In this document: one piece after another, positions 42,478-51,361 of the stretch
How the letters are laid out: the number at the start of each line of letters is the position of its first letter
Numbering within the stretch: the first letter of the stretch is position 1
Source of the DNA: Bradyrhizobium jicamae
Lineage (GTDB): Bacteria > Pseudomonadota > Alphaproteobacteria > Rhizobiales > Xanthobacteraceae
Length of the DNA: 64,000 bases
Assembly (NCBI RefSeq): GCF_018130695.1
Contig: NZ_JAFCJX010000004.1
Location: 62,001 to 126,000 of the forward strand
Reading direction: 5' to 3'
The notes under the pieces: generated by a model
The model's database searches: none
The model's input: the letters and a program-made list of their open reading frames with translations, nothing else
What the model was told of the DNA's origin: nothing
Position numbers and translations under genes: made by a program

Positions 42478-43581
42478 TCAGCTGATGACTTCGCCGGACG
42501 CCGGATCGATCAGGACGGCGCGGTTGAGGTCGACGGCAAGTTCAATCGTCTCGCCGTGGCTCTCGACATCATGCGCCTGCAGTTCGGCAATCGCGTCCAC
42601 GCCGCCGATCTTGATGGTGGTGAGAGTCCGCGTACCGGTCGGCTGAATGAGCTCTGCCGTAGCGGGATATGACATGACACCTTCACGCAAGGCACCGCCG
42701 GTGGCGCGGCTGAAATGCTGCGGTCTGATTCCGAGCAGGATCGGCCGTCCTTCCATTCCCTTCAGCGACGAAACTCTCGACGCCGGCAGCGCCAGTGTTC
42801 CGCCGTTTTCGAATACAGCGGAGATGCCATTGTCTGTCGACGCCAGCTTGGCAGGAATCAGGTTGATGGACGGAGACCCGAGGAACCCGGCTACAAACCC
42901 GGTCCTGGGTCGTTCGAACAGCTCAAGCGGTGCGCCTTGCTGCTCGATCTTGCCGTCGCGCAACAGTACGATCCGGTCGGCGAGGGTCATGGCTTCAACC
43001 TGGTCGTGGGTCACGTAGATCATCGTCGTTGTGATTTCATGATGCAGGCGCTTGATCTCGCCCCGCATTTCATCTCGCAATTGTGCGTCGAGATTGGAGA
43101 GCGGCTCGTCGAACAGGAACAGCTCGGCCTTGCGGACGATCGCGCGTCCAATGGCTACGCGCTGGCGCTGGCCACCCGACAATTGGCGGGGATAACGCTC
43201 AAGAAGTCCGCCGATTCCGAGCATCTCGGCGGCTTCGTTGACCCGCTTCCTGAGCTCGATCTCGGGCGTCTTGCGCGCGCGTAGGCCGAACGCGATGTTC
43301 TCCTTGACGGTGAGGTACGGATAAAGCGCGTAGTTCTGGAACACCATGGCTATATTCCGTTCCCGCGGCCGCAGGTCGTTGACGACCGCGCCGCCGATCG
43401 CAATCGTGCCTTGATCGGGATCTTCGAGACCCGCAATCGTGCGCAACAACGTGCTCTTGCCGCAACCGGAGGGCCCGACCAGGACGGCGAATTCGCCGTC
43501 GTTGATGACCAGATCGACGCCCCGTACCGCATGAACATTGCCGTAGTATTTGTGAACTCCGGACAATCTGACGTCCGCCAC
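42478..43581 (-). CDS. Carbohydrate ABC transporter ATP-binding protein (MalK/UgpC type)
   Basis: The 367-residue ATPase has Walker [10 protein letters not shown] near residue 38, Q-loop [21 protein letters not shown], the C-loop [16 protein letters not shown] and Walker [23 protein letters not shown]-terminal TOBE/OB regulatory region follows (LLGIRPQHF). This is the CUT1 sugar or glycerol-phosphate type. Translation starts at a GTG, supported by GAGGAG seven bases upstream. It lies 12 bases after the second permease gene. Confidence 0.9.
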   Translation of the reverse strand: MADVRLSGVHKYYGNVHAVRGVDLVINDGEFAVLVGPSGCGKSTLLRTIAGLEDPDQGTIAIGGAVVNDLRPRERNIAMVFQNYALYPYLTVKENIAFGLRARKTPEIELRKRVNEAAEMLGIGGLLERYPRQLSGGQRQRVAIGRAIVRKAELFLFDEPLSNLDAQLRDEMRGEIKRLHHEITTTMIYVTHDQVEAMTLADRIVLLRDGKIEQQGAPLELFERPRTGFVAGFLGSPSINLIPAKLASTDNGISAVFENGGTLALPASRVSSLKGMEGRPILLGIRPQHFSRATGGALREGVMSYPATAELIQPTGTRTLTTIKIGGVDAIAELQAHDVESHGETIELAVDLNRAVLIDPASGEVIS

Positions 43582-43593
43582 TCCTGATCTCCT

Positions 43594-44433
43594 CTATCCC
43601 TTGACTGCGCCGAGCGAGATGCCTCGCACCAGGTAGCGCTGCATGACGGTGACTGCGACGAAGATCGGCAACGTGCCCAGCACGGACATGGCCGCGATCT
43701 TCCCCCAGAAGTTTGACTGACCGCCGAAGTAGTGTGTCAGCTGGACTGGAAAGGTGATGACTTCCGTACGGGTAAGCACCAGCGCGAAAAGAAAGTCGTT
43801 CCAGGCAAACACGAACGTGAAGACCGACGTCGCCATCAGCCCCGGGCGAACCATCGGGAAGACCACCTTCCAGATCACCTGCCAGCGATTCAAGCCATCG
43901 ACGAGTGCGCTCTCCTCAAGTTCCATCGGCACGTCGACGATGTAGCCGCGCATCATCCAGATCACGTAGGGTAGGTTGAACGCCGTATAGAGCAGGATCA
44001 GCCCGAAGAAGCTGTCGACCATGCCGAAATAGACGTAGATGAGGAAGATCGGAAAGACGACCGCGATCGGCGGGATCATTCGTTGCGAGATGATCCACAT
44101 CGCGAGATTCTCGCCGCCGGTTCCGAAGCGTGCGAGACTGTAGGCGCAGAGCGTGCCAAGGATGATGGCAACGATCGAGCTTGTCCCTGCCACGATCAGG
44201 CTATTGGCGATCGCAACAACGTCTCCGTCCTTGAAGAGGACGTAGTAGTTGGAAAACTGGATCTGGCCGGGAACCCAGAGCGGCGGCACATGATAGATCT
44301 CATCCGGCGTCTTGAACGAGATCATGAACAGCCAGTAGACCGGGAACAGAAAGAGAAGCGTCAGGGCGATTGCGCCGACGTAGCGCAAGGCGAGAATGCG
44401 CGTCTTCCTGCTTGGGAGCAACGTCGGGGTCAC
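43594..44433 (-). CDS. Carbohydrate ABC transporter permease (MalG type)
   Basis: The 279-residue membrane protein has six hydrophobic segments and the EAA loop EESALVDGLNRWQVIWKVVFPMVRPG that docks on the ATPase. The start is the GTG at 44433 that overlaps the stop of the first permease gene. The frame continues upstream only as a shadow of that gene. Confidence 0.88.
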   Translation of the reverse strand: MTPTLLPSRKTRILALRYVGAIALTLLFLFPVYWLFMISFKTPDEIYHVPPLWVPGQIQFSNYYVLFKDGDVVAIANSLIVAGTSSIVAIILGTLCAYSLARFGTGGENLAMWIISQRMIPPIAVVFPIFLIYVYFGMVDSFFGLILLYTAFNLPYVIWMMRGYIVDVPMELEESALVDGLNRWQVIWKVVFPMVRPGLMATSVFTFVFAWNDFLFALVLTRTEVITFPVQLTHYFGGQSNFWGKIAAMSVLGTLPIFVAVTVMQRYLVRGISLGAVKG

Positions 44434-45353
44434 CGCGCCAGCTCCATTCGCTTGAGGACCAGCGTCGTGATGACGGTGAGCAGCGCGATGACCAGAAAGG
44501 CAATGGCAGCCGTGTAGCTGGTCTCGAACTGCGAGAAGCCCTGGATATAAGTGTAGAGCGAGATCGTCTCGGTCATCGAGCCGGGGCCACCTTCCGTCAG
44601 GGCCCAGATGATGTCGAAGATGCGCACGAGGTCCAATCCGCGGATCAGGCAGGCGACCGCGACCACGGGCGCGATCGCGGGCAAAATGATCGCCCGAAGG
44701 ACACGCAGATAGGACGCCCCATCCAGTTCGGCGGCCTCGAGCTGAGACTGGTCGACATTCGACAGCGCCGCGAGCAACAGCAGGAACATGAATGGCGACC
44801 ATTGCCAGACCTCGCAAATGATGATTGCCGGGTAAACGTAGGCGGGATTGACCGTCCAGAGGATGCGCACGGGCTCGCCGGCAAGGAAACTGAGGATCTG
44901 TCCAACCGGCCCGAACCGGACGTCGAACATCAGCCGCCAGGTGGCGCCGGCGACGATCGGCGAGATCACGGTAGGCAGTACCAAGAGCGCGACGAAGAGC
45001 TGGCGGCCGGGCATGCGATCGATGAATAGCTGCGCCATGAGGAAGCCGATCAGTAGCTCCAGCGGCAGCGCAATGACGGTGATGATCGCGGTGTGTCCCA
45101 AGGCTGCCCAGAGGCGTGTATCCTTGAACAACTCGGCGTAGTTCATCAGGCCTGCGAAGGACGTGTCGTTCTCAGTCATTGTGATGTGCTGGAAACTCAC
45201 GATGAGCGAATAGACGAGCGGAAACAGCCCAACCAGAAGGAGGATGAGGATCGCGGGGGCAATGATGAGATAGGGCAGGTGGTCCTCGAGCACGCGGCCG
45301 AACGTGCGGCCGCGGGCCGGCTTGGTGGTCTCGATGGCTGGAGAGGACATCAT
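44430..45353 (-). CDS. Carbohydrate ABC transporter permease (MalF type)
   Basis: The 307-residue membrane protein begins MMSSPAIETTKPARG, has six predicted transmembrane helices, and the EAA loop EAAELDGASYLRVLRAIILPAIAP. It follows the binding-protein gene after a 67-base gap holding a strong hairpin. The start may be the ATG at 45353 or the adjacent one at 45350. The GTGA overlap couples it to the second permease. Confidence 0.88.
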   Translation of the reverse strand: MMSSPAIETTKPARGRTFGRVLEDHLPYLIIAPAILILLLVGLFPLVYSLIVSFQHITMTENDTSFAGLMNYAELFKDTRLWAALGHTAIITVIALPLELLIGFLMAQLFIDRMPGRQLFVALLVLPTVISPIVAGATWRLMFDVRFGPVGQILSFLAGEPVRILWTVNPAYVYPAIIICEVWQWSPFMFLLLLAALSNVDQSQLEAAELDGASYLRVLRAIILPAIAPVVAVACLIRGLDLVRIFDIIWALTEGGPGSMTETISLYTYIQGFSQFETSYTAAIAFLVIALLTVITTLVLKRMELAR

Positions 45354-45372
45354 GACGATCCAGAAGATACGA

Positions 45373-45405
45373 TGCACGGGGACGGTTGCGGACCGACCCC
45401 GTGCA
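45373..45405 (-). terminator. Strong intercistronic hairpin after the sugar-binding-protein gene
   Basis: Arms 45373-45386 and 45392-45405 pair over 14 positions with one mismatch around a five-base loop. The hairpin begins 15 bases past the binding-protein stop and ends 19 bases before the permease start. No T-run follows, so it probably protects the upstream message or attenuates partially. It parallels the hairpin at 4886-4918 in the same position of the other importer. Confidence 0.55.
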
Positions 45406-45420
45406 AATGTCTGGTCTTGA

Positions 45421-46857
45421 CTACTGCGGATAGGCGCCGGGCTTTGCCGCCCAGACCTTGTAGACCGCCTTCTGGTTTTCGACGCCGACCTTCTCGGTGA
45501 TCGCATCGAATTGCTGCGCCATGCGGTCGAGAATGGTTTTGGGATCCTCGCCTGCCCAAAGGCTGGAGATCGTCTTGGTCATCGCCTCGTCGTACTTGTC
45601 CTGCTGCAGCAGCGAGAGGTCGAGCAGGCCCTTCTCTCCGGACAGCTTGACGGTGTCGAGATAGGCGGGGGCGTCGGGCCACACCGAGCGATATTTTTCG
45701 CTCGCATAGTGCGAGATGCGGAAAGGATCGCGCAGGGTGTAGGGCAGTTGAACGCGCTCGAGGCTGGTCTTCTTGCTGTTCAGCCACTGGATGAACAGAT
45801 AGGCCGCTTCCTTGTTCTTGCTCGTCGCCGAGACGGACAGGTCGAAGCCTACGCCGAGTTCGGGACGTCCAAGCGGCGTCAGCGCATAGCCCACCTTGCC
45901 GGCGACCTGCGATTTCGGCACCCATTTCAGGGCTTCCTCGCCGGAGCCGTAGCCGGCCGCCCAGCGCCCATAAGGCGGCCATGAGATTGTCATCGCCGTC
46001 GTGCCCTGCAGGAAGGCGGCGAGGTTGTCGACGAAGTTCCACTGCTCGACGCCTGGCGGCATGAACTTGTTCTCCGCCTTCATCTGCGTAAGCACCTTCA
46101 GACCCACGTCACTGTTGACGGTCGCCTTCATGGTGTCCGGGTTGAAGAACTTGCCGCCTTCCATGCGGAAGCGCTCCTGGAACATGTATTGCGGATAGGG
46201 CGCCGTTCGGAAGAAACCGGCACCGTAGACCTTGGGCGCCATCTTGTCGGTGATGAACTGACCGATCTCGTCAAACTGCTTCCAGTCCTTGGGCGGCGCC
46301 AGCTCATAGCCGAACTTGGCCTTGAACGCCTCCTTCATCTTCGGGTCTTCGAAGATGTCCTTGCGGTAGTAGAGAAGCATGACGTCGCCGTCGTCCGGGA
46401 AGCCATAGATCTTGCCGTCGTACTGCATCTGGTTGTCGCGATAGGCCGCCGCGATGTCCTGCAACTCGTCGCGATAGCCGTACTTGTCGACATATTTGTC
46501 CAGCGGCTCCAGCGCACCGGCACGCGCCAGATCGGGCATCCAGGACGGGATCACGTTCAGTGCGTCGTAAGCTCCGGCGCCGGACTTGAAGTCCTGCAGG
46601 ATCTTGGTGAACATCTGATCGGTCGGGACTTCGACCACCTTCACTTTGATGCCGGTCAACTTCTCCCATTTCGGGCCCGAATAGTTCAGCGGATCGAGCG
46701 ATTGAAGGCCGGCCTCCCAGACGATGCTGATGGTCGTGCCCGAGTATTTCTTCGCGGCTTCGACGGCGATATCCGCCGCATCCTTGTCCGCTGCGGGCGC
46801 CGCGGCACCGGTCAAGGCAACCAAAGCGGCTGCCCCCAGGAAAGTCATGAGCCTCAT
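45421..46857 (-). CDS. Sugar ABC transporter substrate-binding protein (family 1)
   Basis: The 478-residue precursor has a Sec signal (MRLMTFLGAAALVALTGAAAPAAD). The family-1 fold follows: ISIVWEAGLQSLDPLNYSGPKWEKLTGIKVKVVEV, the GKIYGFPDDGDVMLLYYRKDIF block and a tryptophan-rich ligand region (ISWPPYGRWAAGY). It supplies the CUT1 importer. A long AGGAGGAAG ribosome site precedes the ATG, fitting high expression. Together with an SDR, a lactonase and a transketolase the ligand is probably a sugar, polyol or sugar acid. Confidence 0.88.
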   Translation of the reverse strand: MRLMTFLGAAALVALTGAAAPAADKDAADIAVEAAKKYSGTTISIVWEAGLQSLDPLNYSGPKWEKLTGIKVKVVEVPTDQMFTKILQDFKSGAGAYDALNVIPSWMPDLARAGALEPLDKYVDKYGYRDELQDIAAAYRDNQMQYDGKIYGFPDDGDVMLLYYRKDIFEDPKMKEAFKAKFGYELAPPKDWKQFDEIGQFITDKMAPKVYGAGFFRTAPYPQYMFQERFRMEGGKFFNPDTMKATVNSDVGLKVLTQMKAENKFMPPGVEQWNFVDNLAAFLQGTTAMTISWPPYGRWAAGYGSGEEALKWVPKSQVAGKVGYALTPLGRPELGVGFDLSVSATSKNKEAAYLFIQWLNSKKTSLERVQLPYTLRDPFRISHYASEKYRSVWPDAPAYLDTVKLSGEKGLLDLSLLQQDKYDEAMTKTISSLWAGEDPKTILDRMAQQFDAITEKVGVENQKAVYKVWAAKPGAYPQ

Positions 46858-46962
46858 TCGTGCTTCCTCCTCCTTTTGGGCACTCGTAGGTTGTTAGGCC
46901 CCTCGCGCCTCTCACGTGGTCTCTGGTAGTCAAACTCGTGCTTGCGCAGGAGCGGCTGCGCT

Positions 46963-46987
46963 GCAATCGATGACGTCGCAATCGATG
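46963..46987. repeat. Tandem GCAATCGATG repeat
   Basis: GCAATCGATG occurs at 46963-46972 and 46978-46987, 15 bases apart, about 105-130 bases upstream of the sugar-binding-protein start. Each unit contains the palindrome ATCGAT. It could be an operator for the sugar importer. Confidence 0.4.
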
Positions 46988-47118
46988 CGGGGACCCACCG
47001 AAGGTGCAGCTGCGGTCTCGAAGCTCAATTGATCTGTGTGAAGGAGTCTCGCTCGGGTACCTGCAGGCTTGTGGCGTACGAGGTATTCCCGGCTTTGCTT
47101 CCTAGAAGCGCACATCCC

Positions 47119-47146
47119 CCCAAAAGCTTGATGCCCTGATTTTGGG
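47119..47146. promoter_or_regulatory. Inverted repeat CCCAAAA-N14-TTTTGGG
   Basis: Seven-base arms at 47119-47125 and 47140-47146 are exactly complementary with a 14-base spacer. It lies in the divergent gap, 203 bases before the deaminase-like start. Either an operator or a weak hairpin. Confidence 0.35.
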
Positions 47147-47197
47147 ATCAGTTTGCGTCGTGGCGGAACTGGCGGACAAATGATAACTTTGCAAGCA

Positions 47198-47225
47198 AGG
47201 GTGAGCCACATTCACTTGTCACCCT
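47198..47225. promoter_or_regulatory. Inverted repeat AGGGTGA-N14-TCACCCT
   Basis: Seven-base arms at 47198-47204 and 47219-47225 are exactly complementary with the same 14-base spacer as the neighbouring repeat. It ends 123 bases before the deaminase-like start codon. A likely operator for the region-4 operon; the regulator is not in the window. Confidence 0.38.
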
Positions 47226-47348
47226 CTGAACCGGACGCTGATACGGGACTACGCGCGCGCTTTGCAGAATGAGCTGTTATGCCGCGGCACGCAACTTGCT
47301 CGCGTCCGTACGATGGCGAAACAAGATACCGGGCGCGGAGAATCGGTC

Positions 47349-48596
47349 GTGACCTCTGAAGCGGTCGACCTGCTTGTCAAAAATGCCCGCTTGCCGAATG
47401 GCGGCGGGGTCCTTTCGGATATCGCGATTTCGGATGGCGCCATCGTGGAGATCGGGCCGTCGATTGAAATCGGGGCCGGCGCCACGGTGGATGCGCGCGG
47501 TCATCTCGTCACGCCGTCCTACGTCAACGCGCATTTGCATCTTTGCAAGGTCTGGACCTTGCCGATGATGTCGGAAGCGGCGATCGAGGCCTATCATGCC
47601 AAGGGCATGAGCGAGGCGGCCAAGGCGATCGATCTCGCCGCCGTGGTCAAGGCCAATTGCGATGCGTCCTGGATCATTCCGAACGCGCGGCGTGCGATGG
47701 CACTGGCGGCGCTGCACGGCAATCTCCACATCCGCGGCTTCGCCGATGTCGACACCAAGGCGCGGCTTGAGGGCGTCAAGGCGCTGATCGCTGTTCGCGA
47801 GGAATTCCGCGGCATCGTCGATCTCCAGGTCGTTGCGTTCGCGCAGGACGGCCTGATCCGCGAGCCCGGTGCGGACGCGCTGATGCGGGAGGCGATGGCG
47901 ATGGGCGCCGATGTCGTCGGCGGCATTCCCTGGATCGAGGCCAATGCCGCCGATGCGGACGCACACCTCAAATTCTGCTTTGATCTTGCCGCCGAATTCG
48001 ACGCCGACGTCTCGATGCTGCTGGATGACGTCGGCGATCCCAATATGAAGACGCTGGAAGCGATGGCCCGAGAAGCCCTGGCGCGGGGCTATGAGGGGCG
48101 GGCGCTGGCGCATCATTGCCGGGCGATGGCGCTCTATCCCGAAGACTATCTCGGCGAATTGAAGCAACTGTTGCGGCAGGCACGCATCAGCATCGTCAGC
48201 GATCCCCACACCGGCCCGCTCCATGCGCGCGTGCGGGAACTTCTGGGTGGAGGCGTCAATGTCTGCCTCGGCCAGGACGATATCTCGGATGCGTACTATC
48301 CGTTCGGCCGCAACAACATGCCAGAGGTCGCGTTCCTGGCGTCGCATCTGCTGTGGATGACCAAAGAGACGGAGATCGCCACGCTCTACGAGATGATCAC
48401 GTCGCGCGCGGCCGAGGCGATGAATCTTCGGCAGTACGGCGTCGAGGTGGGCTGCGCCGCCAATCTCGTCGTGCTCGATCAGCCCAGTGTCAGCGAAGCG
48501 CTGCGCTTTCACAGCCCGCCCGCGGCCGTCATCAGCCATGGACGGCTGGTCGATCTCGACAGCATGCGCGAGCTTGCCCAGATCGGGCGTGGCTGA
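47349..48596 (+). CDS. Cytosine deaminase-like amidohydrolase
   Basis: The 415-residue protein aligns with CodA-type deaminases: VNAHLHLCK with His62/His64, LAHHCRAM with His255/256, and NVCLGQDDISDAYYPFGRNNM with Asp310. At the place of the CodA His-Cys-Asp-Glu motif it reads MLLDD (Leu224, Asp227), so one metal-ligand histidine and the catalytic glutamate appear changed. It may act on a different heterocycle or amide, or lack deaminase activity. The GTG at 47349 is chosen because GGAG lies upstream; ATG 47313 is an alternative. It is the first gene of a plus-strand run with a dioxygenase, an esterase-like protein and a molybdenum hydroxylase. Confidence 0.8.
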   Translation: MTSEAVDLLVKNARLPNGGGVLSDIAISDGAIVEIGPSIEIGAGATVDARGHLVTPSYVNAHLHLCKVWTLPMMSEAAIEAYHAKGMSEAAKAIDLAAVVKANCDASWIIPNARRAMALAALHGNLHIRGFADVDTKARLEGVKALIAVREEFRGIVDLQVVAFAQDGLIREPGADALMREAMAMGADVVGGIPWIEANAADADAHLKFCFDLAAEFDADVSMLLDDVGDPNMKTLEAMAREALARGYEGRALAHHCRAMALYPEDYLGELKQLLRQARISIVSDPHTGPLHARVRELLGGGVNVCLGQDDISDAYYPFGRNNMPEVAFLASHLLWMTKETEIATLYEMITSRAAEAMNLRQYGVEVGCAANLVVLDQPSVSEALRFHSPPAAVISHGRLVDLDSMRELAQIGRG

Positions 48597-48722
48597 TTTT
48601 TGGGCCAGAAGTCCTGCGTTTTGCCGAATATTTGAGCGCCCCGGTCGATGCTGTCCGCGTAACCTAGCTGCGGTGATCTGCTCCCTCGCGGGGAAGCAAA
48701 GCCTGAGATGCGGAGAACGACA

Positions 48723-49694
48723 ATGCTTGAGGCGGCGCGCGTATCAGAGGCCAGCTTGCCGGTGATCGACATCGGCGGGTTGCTGTCGCCAAAACTGCCT
48801 GATCGCAAGCAGGTCGCAAACGCCTTGCGGTCGGCGTGCCTCCACAACGGCTTCTTCTACATTTCAAATCACGGAGTGAGCGAAGCCCTGGTGGCCGATG
48901 TCTTTGCCGAAGCCGCTTCCTTCTTCGACCTGCCGCCCGGGCAAAAGGCCGAGGTGGACAAATCCCGTTCCAGGGCCAATCGCGGCTATGAACCATTGCA
49001 GGGACAGACGCTGGAGCCCGGCGCGCCGCCCGACCTGAAAGAGGGATACTATATCGGCCCCGAACATCGCGCCGACGATCCCCGGGTGATTGCCGGTATA
49101 TTCAATCACGGCGCCAACCAATGGCCGGCAATGCGGCCGAACTTCAAGCCGGTGATGCAGGCCTATCTCGAGGTCATGCTGGATCTGTCGGCGCGGATGA
49201 TGGGCGGCATCGCGCTGTCGCTGGATCTGCCGGAAGACTATTTTGCCGGTTACTGCAGCGATGCGATGGCGACCGTGCGACTGCTGCACTACCCGCCGCA
49301 ACCGGCCGGCGGCAATCCTGACCAGAAAGGCGCCGGCGCCCATACCGATTTCGGCGGGCTCACTCTGCTGCGCCAGGGCGACGTCGGCGGCCTGCAGGTC
49401 TGGGATCAGGCCTCCGGCGGCTGGATTCACGCCGATCCCGTTCCCGGCACCTTCGTCGTCAACCTCGGCGACATGATCGCGCGCTGGAGCAATGATAAAT
49501 ATCGCTCGACGCTGCATCGCGTCGTCAATGCCTCCGGCCGCGAGCGCTATTCGGTGCCGTTCTTCTACACCGGCAACTACGCCCACAAGGTCGAATGCAT
49601 CCCGACCTGCGTTGCGCCGGGCGAGGCGCCCAAATATCCGCCCATCACCGTCGAGGAGCACATGCGGGCGATGTACAAGCGGACCTATAAATAG
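48723..49694 (+). CDS. Isopenicillin N synthase-type 2-oxoglutarate/Fe(II) oxygenase
   Basis: The 323-residue protein has the N-terminal DIOX_N region (LPVIDIGGL, LRSACLHNGFFYISNHGV) and the catalytic jelly roll. Iron ligands are His207, Asp209 (GAHTDFGG) and His265 (TLHRVV); Arg275-x-Ser277 binds 2-oxoglutarate. Relatives hydroxylate small molecules, including thymine 7-hydroxylase. The location beside a deaminase homologue and a nucleoside-type importer makes a heterocycle substrate plausible. GGAGAA supports ATG 48723 over the ATG 15 bases upstream. It ends five bases before the next gene. Confidence 0.87.
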   Translation: MLEAARVSEASLPVIDIGGLLSPKLPDRKQVANALRSACLHNGFFYISNHGVSEALVADVFAEAASFFDLPPGQKAEVDKSRSRANRGYEPLQGQTLEPGAPPDLKEGYYIGPEHRADDPRVIAGIFNHGANQWPAMRPNFKPVMQAYLEVMLDLSARMMGGIALSLDLPEDYFAGYCSDAMATVRLLHYPPQPAGGNPDQKGAGAHTDFGGLTLLRQGDVGGLQVWDQASGGWIHADPVPGTFVVNLGDMIARWSNDKYRSTLHRVVNASGRERYSVPFFYTGNYAHKVECIPTCVAPGEAPKYPPITVEEHMRAMYKRTYK

Positions 49695-49699
49695 CCGCC

Positions 49700-50461
49700 A
49701 TGGCCGACGCCGCTCCGCCCCGCCTCACTTTCATCCTGATCCACGGCGCTTGGCAGGGCGCCTGGGCCTGGGAGACGATTGTCCCGCGGCTGAGAGCGCT
49801 GGGTCACGACGCGATCGCCGTCGATTTGCCGGGCAACGGCCACAACCCGATGGCGCCAGCCGACGTCAATCTCGAGCGCTACGCTGCGCACGTCACAGGC
49901 ATCATCGACGCCACCCGGGGGCCGATCGTCATGGTCGGCCACAGCATGGGCGGCACCGCCGCGGCGCAGGCCTGCGAATTACGTCCCGATCGGATCGCGC
50001 TTGCGATCTTCCTCGCCGCGTTCCTGCTGCCTGATGGCATGTCGGTGCTGCAGTTCTACGAACTGCATCTGGAGCCTTGGATGGTCGGTGCGCACAAGCG
50101 CGTCACCTATGATGAGAGCGGGCTGCTGTCGCGCATCGATCCGGCCTCCGCCGTTGAAGTGTTTTATCACAAGGCAGACCGCGCGCAGGCCGAAGCCGCC
50201 GCCCAACGCCTGACGCCGCAGCCCGAGGGCGGCCGCCGCTCGCAGCTGAAATTGTCGCCCGATGGTTTCGGTACGGTGCCGCGCGTCTACATCGAGGCGC
50301 GAGAGGATCGCTCGGTGCACCTGCCGCTGCAGCGGAAGATGCAGGCGATGTCGCCGTGCCGCGCCGTCTACGGGCTCGACAGCGATCATGCGCCGCAGCT
50401 GTCCGATCCCGATGCGTTGGTCGCGCTGTTCATGACGGCGGTCGCCGAACATGCGAGGTGA
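49700..50461 (+). CDS. Alpha/beta-fold hydrolase
   Basis: The 253-residue protein has FILIHGAWQGAWAWETIVPRL with the oxyanion region, the nucleophile elbow GHSMGG near residue 78, an acidic residue in EAREDRSV and the histidine in SDHAPQLSDP. It belongs to the esterase/hydroxynitrile-lyase-like group of short alpha/beta hydrolases. No signal peptide is visible. It lies between the dioxygenase and the molybdenum hydroxylase genes at close spacing and probably hydrolyses an intermediate of the same route. Confidence 0.85.
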   Translation: MADAAPPRLTFILIHGAWQGAWAWETIVPRLRALGHDAIAVDLPGNGHNPMAPADVNLERYAAHVTGIIDATRGPIVMVGHSMGGTAAAQACELRPDRIALAIFLAAFLLPDGMSVLQFYELHLEPWMVGAHKRVTYDESGLLSRIDPASAVEVFYHKADRAQAEAAAQRLTPQPEGGRRSQLKLSPDGFGTVPRVYIEAREDRSVHLPLQRKMQAMSPCRAVYGLDSDHAPQLSDPDALVALFMTAVAEHAR

Positions 50462-50470
50462 CGTGACGCG

Positions 50471-51361
50471 ATGAAGCCCTCGATCTTCGGCTATGAGGCG
50501 CCGACCAGCCTCGAAGATGCCATCCGTCTGCTTGCCGGCGATACCGACGCCGTCGTGCTCGCCGGCGGGCAGACGTTGCTGCCGGCGATGAACTTTCGCG
50601 CCGCCAATCCGTCGCTGCTGGTCGACATCCAGCACATCCAGGGTTTGCGCGGCATCGCGGTCGGCGCCGACGGCATCGTCGTCAAGGCGATGGTCCGCCA
50701 CCGCGAATTCGAGCTCGACCAGGACGTGCTCTGCGCCAATCCGCTGGTCGCGGAGGTCATCCAGCACGTCGCCCATGTCCCGATCCGTACCCGCGGCACC
50801 GTGGTCGGCAGCCTTTGCCATGCCGATCCGTCGGCCGAGATTCCGTTGCTGCTGGTGCTGCTCGGCGGCTCCGTCATCGCGCAGGGGCCGTCGGGCACGC
50901 GCGAGATCGCAGCCGAAGATTTCTTCCAGTCGTTCCTGACCACGGCGCGCAGCCATGATGAAATCGTGATCGAGGCGCGCTTTCCCCTGTTGCCGCGCAG
51001 GGCCGGGTGGGCGTTCGACGAGGTGACGCGGCGGCATGGCGATTACGCCGTCGTCGGCGTCGGCTGCGTGGTATCGCTCGATGGCAGCGGCTGTGCCGAG
51101 CGCGTGCGGCTCGCGGCATGCGGGATCGCCGATCGGCCGATCCGGCTCAAAGACGCCGAAGCGATCCTGACGGGAACGGCGCTCGGCATATCCGATCTCG
51201 ATGCTGCGGCGGAGGCCTCGGTGGCCGCAGTGACCCAGCCCGATGACATCAATGTCTCGCAAAGCTACCGGCGCCGGGCGCTCGGCGCGCTGATCCGCCG
51301 GATGGTCGTCAAGGCTGCGCAGCGCGCCGGGTCCGCGCAACACGCGGAGTCCGTGGCATGA
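50471..51361 (+). CDS. Molybdenum hydroxylase FAD-binding subunit (CoxM/XdhB-like), set 1
   Basis: The 296-residue protein has YEAPTSLEDAIRLLA, the first FAD loop LAGGQTLLPAMNFR and the second THVPIRTRGTVVGSLCHADPSAEIP-type loop near residue 105, plus a C-terminal CO_deh_flav_C region. It passes electrons from the iron-sulfur subunit to an acceptor in the cytoplasm. It is nine bases after the hydrolase and overlaps the small-subunit gene by four bases. The order medium-small-large is the standard one. Confidence 0.88.
   Translation: MKPSIFGYEAPTSLEDAIRLLAGDTDAVVLAGGQTLLPAMNFRAANPSLLVDIQHIQGLRGIAVGADGIVVKAMVRHREFELDQDVLCANPLVAEVIQHVAHVPIRTRGTVVGSLCHADPSAEIPLLLVLLGGSVIAQGPSGTREIAAEDFFQSFLTTARSHDEIVIEARFPLLPRRAGWAFDEVTRRHGDYAVVGVGCVVSLDGSGCAERVRLAACGIADRPIRLKDAEAILTGTALGISDLDAAAEASVAAVTQPDDINVSQSYRRRALGALIRRMVVKAAQRAGSAQHAESVA

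Larger units (their letters stand above)
46858..47348. other. 491-base divergent regulatory region
   Basis: No supported gene lies between the sugar-binding-protein start and the deaminase-like start. Within it are a tandem GCAATCGATG repeat (46963-46972, 46978-46987), two 28-base inverted repeats (47119-47146, 47198-47225) and presumably two promoters. I could not place confident -35/-10 boxes. Confidence 0.5.

Noticed and set aside
46970..47020. Another TCCACC-type dyad near CCCACC-GAA-GGTG
   Set aside because: The spacer is three bases, the flanking TCC and GATTG bases are missing, and the downstream gene belongs to another pathway.
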